Below are positions 62,571-64,000 of a stretch of DNA of 64,000 bases, piece after piece (within the stretch, counting starts at the first letter, position 1; every line of letters begins with the position of its first letter). The stretch is taken from the NCBI RefSeq assembly GCF_017876675.1, contig NZ_JAGIOI010000001.1, forward strand, positions 310,001 to 374,000, given 5' to 3'. Under the pieces are notes generated by a model, which was not told the DNA's origin, made no database searches, and was given only the letters and a program-made list of their open reading frames with translations. Position numbers and translations under genes: made by a program. The DNA comes from Arthrobacter stackebrandtii (GTDB lineage: Bacteria > Actinomycetota > Actinomycetes > Actinomycetales > Micrococcaceae).

Positions 62571-62699
62571 GATGGTGGATACCTTCCGGGAGGACTTGCT
62601 GGATCTTGTGACTCATCCATCCAAACTCCCGGCGTCTGCCGCAGTGGTCAAAAGCACCCAGGTACTCGCCTACATCACCCTTTAAATCACCCGTCGCCC

Positions 62700-63257
62700 T
62701 CATGGTGAGAGATGGCCCCGGGCCACGAGCCTCGTGCGCTGTTCAAGCGGTGGCTTCCGCGGGTTCTCATGTTCGACGGCGGAACTCGCCTTAATCTGTT
62801 GGCGCACAAGTGCGCGGCGGCCCACCGTTACGACGAAAGAATGCCTCCGGAGATGGTCCCATTCAGCTGTGAGAATCACACCAACAAGCAAGGCGTCCGC
62901 AAGGAGCAGGTCGTAGGTGACCACCTGGCCATGGGAAACCGGAACCACGGTCAGCTCAACTCAATCGTTCTCAGGCAACTGGCCGACGCCCCACGTGGGT
63001 GAGGGCGGTCCCCATTGTTGGCATGTGCCCTCTCACGACATCACTTGGAGGGTGAAAACCGACTCCCACCCGGCGACGGCAGCCCACGATACCGCGCCGA
63101 CCACCAGTACGGCCCGGCAGGGAATCCAATCCCCGCCAGGCCGGCAACCTGATATTCCTGCAAGATCCAAGCTCTCAAGCGCTACTTCGCCAAAGGCACC
63201 ACCCTTGTTCTGCTGCCTGATTTCGGCAAAAGGAACAAGAATGAGCAGAGACTTCAC
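62700..63257 (-). pseudogene. Decayed gene, possibly a SipW-type signal peptidase
   Basis: A GTG at 63257, 10 bp after the stop of the secreted protein gene, opens a frame with a hydrophobic VLVVGAVSWAAVAGW stretch that stops at 63033. Other frames downstream then carry HMPTMGT (compare the SGSMxPT catalytic serine motif), VPVSHGQVVTYDL (compare GDVVTYQ) and ALVRQQIKA. These in-order, frame-shifted traces fit a dead type I signal peptidase of the kind often placed beside small exported proteins. The match is weak. Confidence 0.33.
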
Positions 63258-63266
63258 CGTCGAGTG

Positions 63267-63815
63267 TTAACCGCGCGATCCGGGGGAACGCCCGTCGACA
63301 AAGTCCCCAAAAACGTCCGAATAGACGTTTAACGTCGCGTAGTTGATTCCGTTCGCACCAGTGCCAGTGAAGACCGCCCCGGGAAAGTTCAGGGTTTCTG
63401 TTGCAGCCGAGGTGAGGGTCAGCCCGGGATGGAAAAATTCGATACTGAGAGGGGACGTGCCGACGAATGTAATCGTCCATTCACCGAGAGTTCCCCCATC
63501 GACCAGGTCTGTGGTGTAGCCCGTAGGCGCAGTCGCCGTGATGTAGACACCACCAGAAGTTGTGCCGGGTTCGCCGCTGAGCGTGAGAGAGCCGAGGGTA
63601 TAGAAAATGTCTCCGCGGGTTCCGGGTACACCTTGGGCGGCCACGGTGATGGTGTTGTCGAATTTCGAAGGTATCAGCGAAGCCGACGCTGCCGGCGCAG
63701 CAACCGCCGCGGCAATGACGGGCACGGACCATGCCGCACCCTTGATGATCGTGCGCCTGTTGGAGCTGCGCTCCGCGGCTGAGTTTTGGACGGCTGAATT
63801 TGCATTGACTGCCAT
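63267..63815 (-). CDS. Tat-exported small surface protein, paralogue 2
   Basis: The 182-residue protein starts at ATG 63815 after AAAGGAAAC. The signal region is SSNRRTIIKGAAWSVPVIAA followed by APAASAS, nearly the same as in the 62037-62570 protein. The mature part has the same style (LTLSGEPGTTSGGVYITATA, SIEFFHPGLTLTSAATE), with the FxHPGxT motif shared by both. The probable role is a secreted structural or binding protein; no enzyme motif is visible. It is the first gene of the minus-strand group at the right end. Confidence 0.75.
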   Translation of the reverse strand: MAVNANSAVQNSAAERSSNRRTIIKGAAWSVPVIAAAVAAPAASASLIPSKFDNTITVAAQGVPGTRGDIFYTLGSLTLSGEPGTTSGGVYITATAPTGYTTDLVDGGTLGEWTITFVGTSPLSIEFFHPGLTLTSAATETLNFPGAVFTGTGANGINYATLNVYSDVFGDFVDGRSPGSRG

Positions 63816-64000
63816 GAAATTGAGTTTCCTTTAGTGAAAATGGATCCACCGGCTCGAAGACGTCATTGCTTCGGCCGTTGAGGCCCGCATTACGTCAAGG
63901 CCCGCATTCGACCATAGGAAGTTCCACGAAAGGAAGAAAAGCAATTGCCGCACTTGGCGCATCAAGTGGGCAAAATGTCGCATTTTACGTTTTTGCGGCT
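63816..64000. other. Right-edge region upstream of the secreted protein gene
   Basis: There is no gene in these bases. They are A/T-richer than average, particularly 63915-64000, and probably hold the promoter of the 63815 gene, with a purine-rich ribosome site at about 63825-63832. Confidence 0.5.

Overview
The window is high-GC DNA with dense genes, GTG/TTG starts alongside ATG, and actinobacterial gene content: a carboxyl-transferase plus epsilon-subunit pair, a LpdA-type flavoprotein without redox cysteines, a HemD-winged-helix fusion, and MetPS. Protein style and gene set suggest a soil Micrococcaceae member, Arthrobacter-like. This is inferred from the sequence only; no database search was run.

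Layout. 0-2.5 kb: 3'-truncated birA, then accD-accE (acyl-CoA carboxylase beta and epsilon). 2.5-11.6 kb: DUF885 peptidase, an exported Ig-like/deacetylase-like protein, a dicarboxylate/amino-acid symporter, and a TetR-MMPL efflux pair with tandem operators. 11.8-28.2 kb: an alcohol/aldehyde locus (GAF regulator, aldehyde dehydrogenase, zinc alcohol dehydrogenase, DUF779). About 10 kb of foreign DNA splits it: an IS3-family element interrupted by a group II intron, a decayed IS1182-type transposase, a low-GC MFS transporter and MalT/LuxR regulator, a transposase HTH remnant, and a second, broken copy of the GAF regulator. 28-33 kb: methyltransferase, Maf, a small membrane-protein/regulator operon, and accA (biotin carboxylase-BCCP). 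33-40 kb: MHS transporter, then narK, nitrate reductase and its flavoprotein partner. 40-45.7 kb: TetR/glycosyltransferase pair, MetPS methionine importer, LpdA. 45.7-49.2 kb: purine nucleoside phosphorylase, phosphohexo/pentomutase, DUF1992. 49.2-54.4 kb: nirD diverging from nirB-SUMT-hemD. 54.4-55.5 kb: deoC and a small membrane protein. 55.7-61.9 kb (minus strand): LuxR/MalT regulator, a PLP-decarboxylase fragment, a permease and an N-acyl-D-amino-acid deacylase. 62-63.8 kb: two paralogous Tat-exported proteins around a decayed reading frame that may be a signal peptidase.

How the genes fit together. AccD/AccE and AccA form one acyl-CoA carboxylase and BirA would biotinylate AccA. The two acc units are about 28 kb apart but share a nearly identical 15-bp operator-like palindrome. 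NarK/nitrate reductase/NirBD form the nitrate-to-ammonium route; SUMT and HemD supply siroheme for NirB. PNP, the mutase and DeoC form a nucleoside salvage route. The GAF regulator probably controls aldehyde/alcohol oxidation.

The strongest unusual points are: (1) the group II intron inside IS3 orfA, where removal at the predicted boundaries restores the frame exactly; (2) the duplicated regulator that lost 98 codons between 8-bp repeats; (3) the shared acc operator; (4) a family of 32-bp tandem repeats at three intergenic sites; (5) several very long intergenic palindromes; (6) unannotated microproteins of 29-53 residues.
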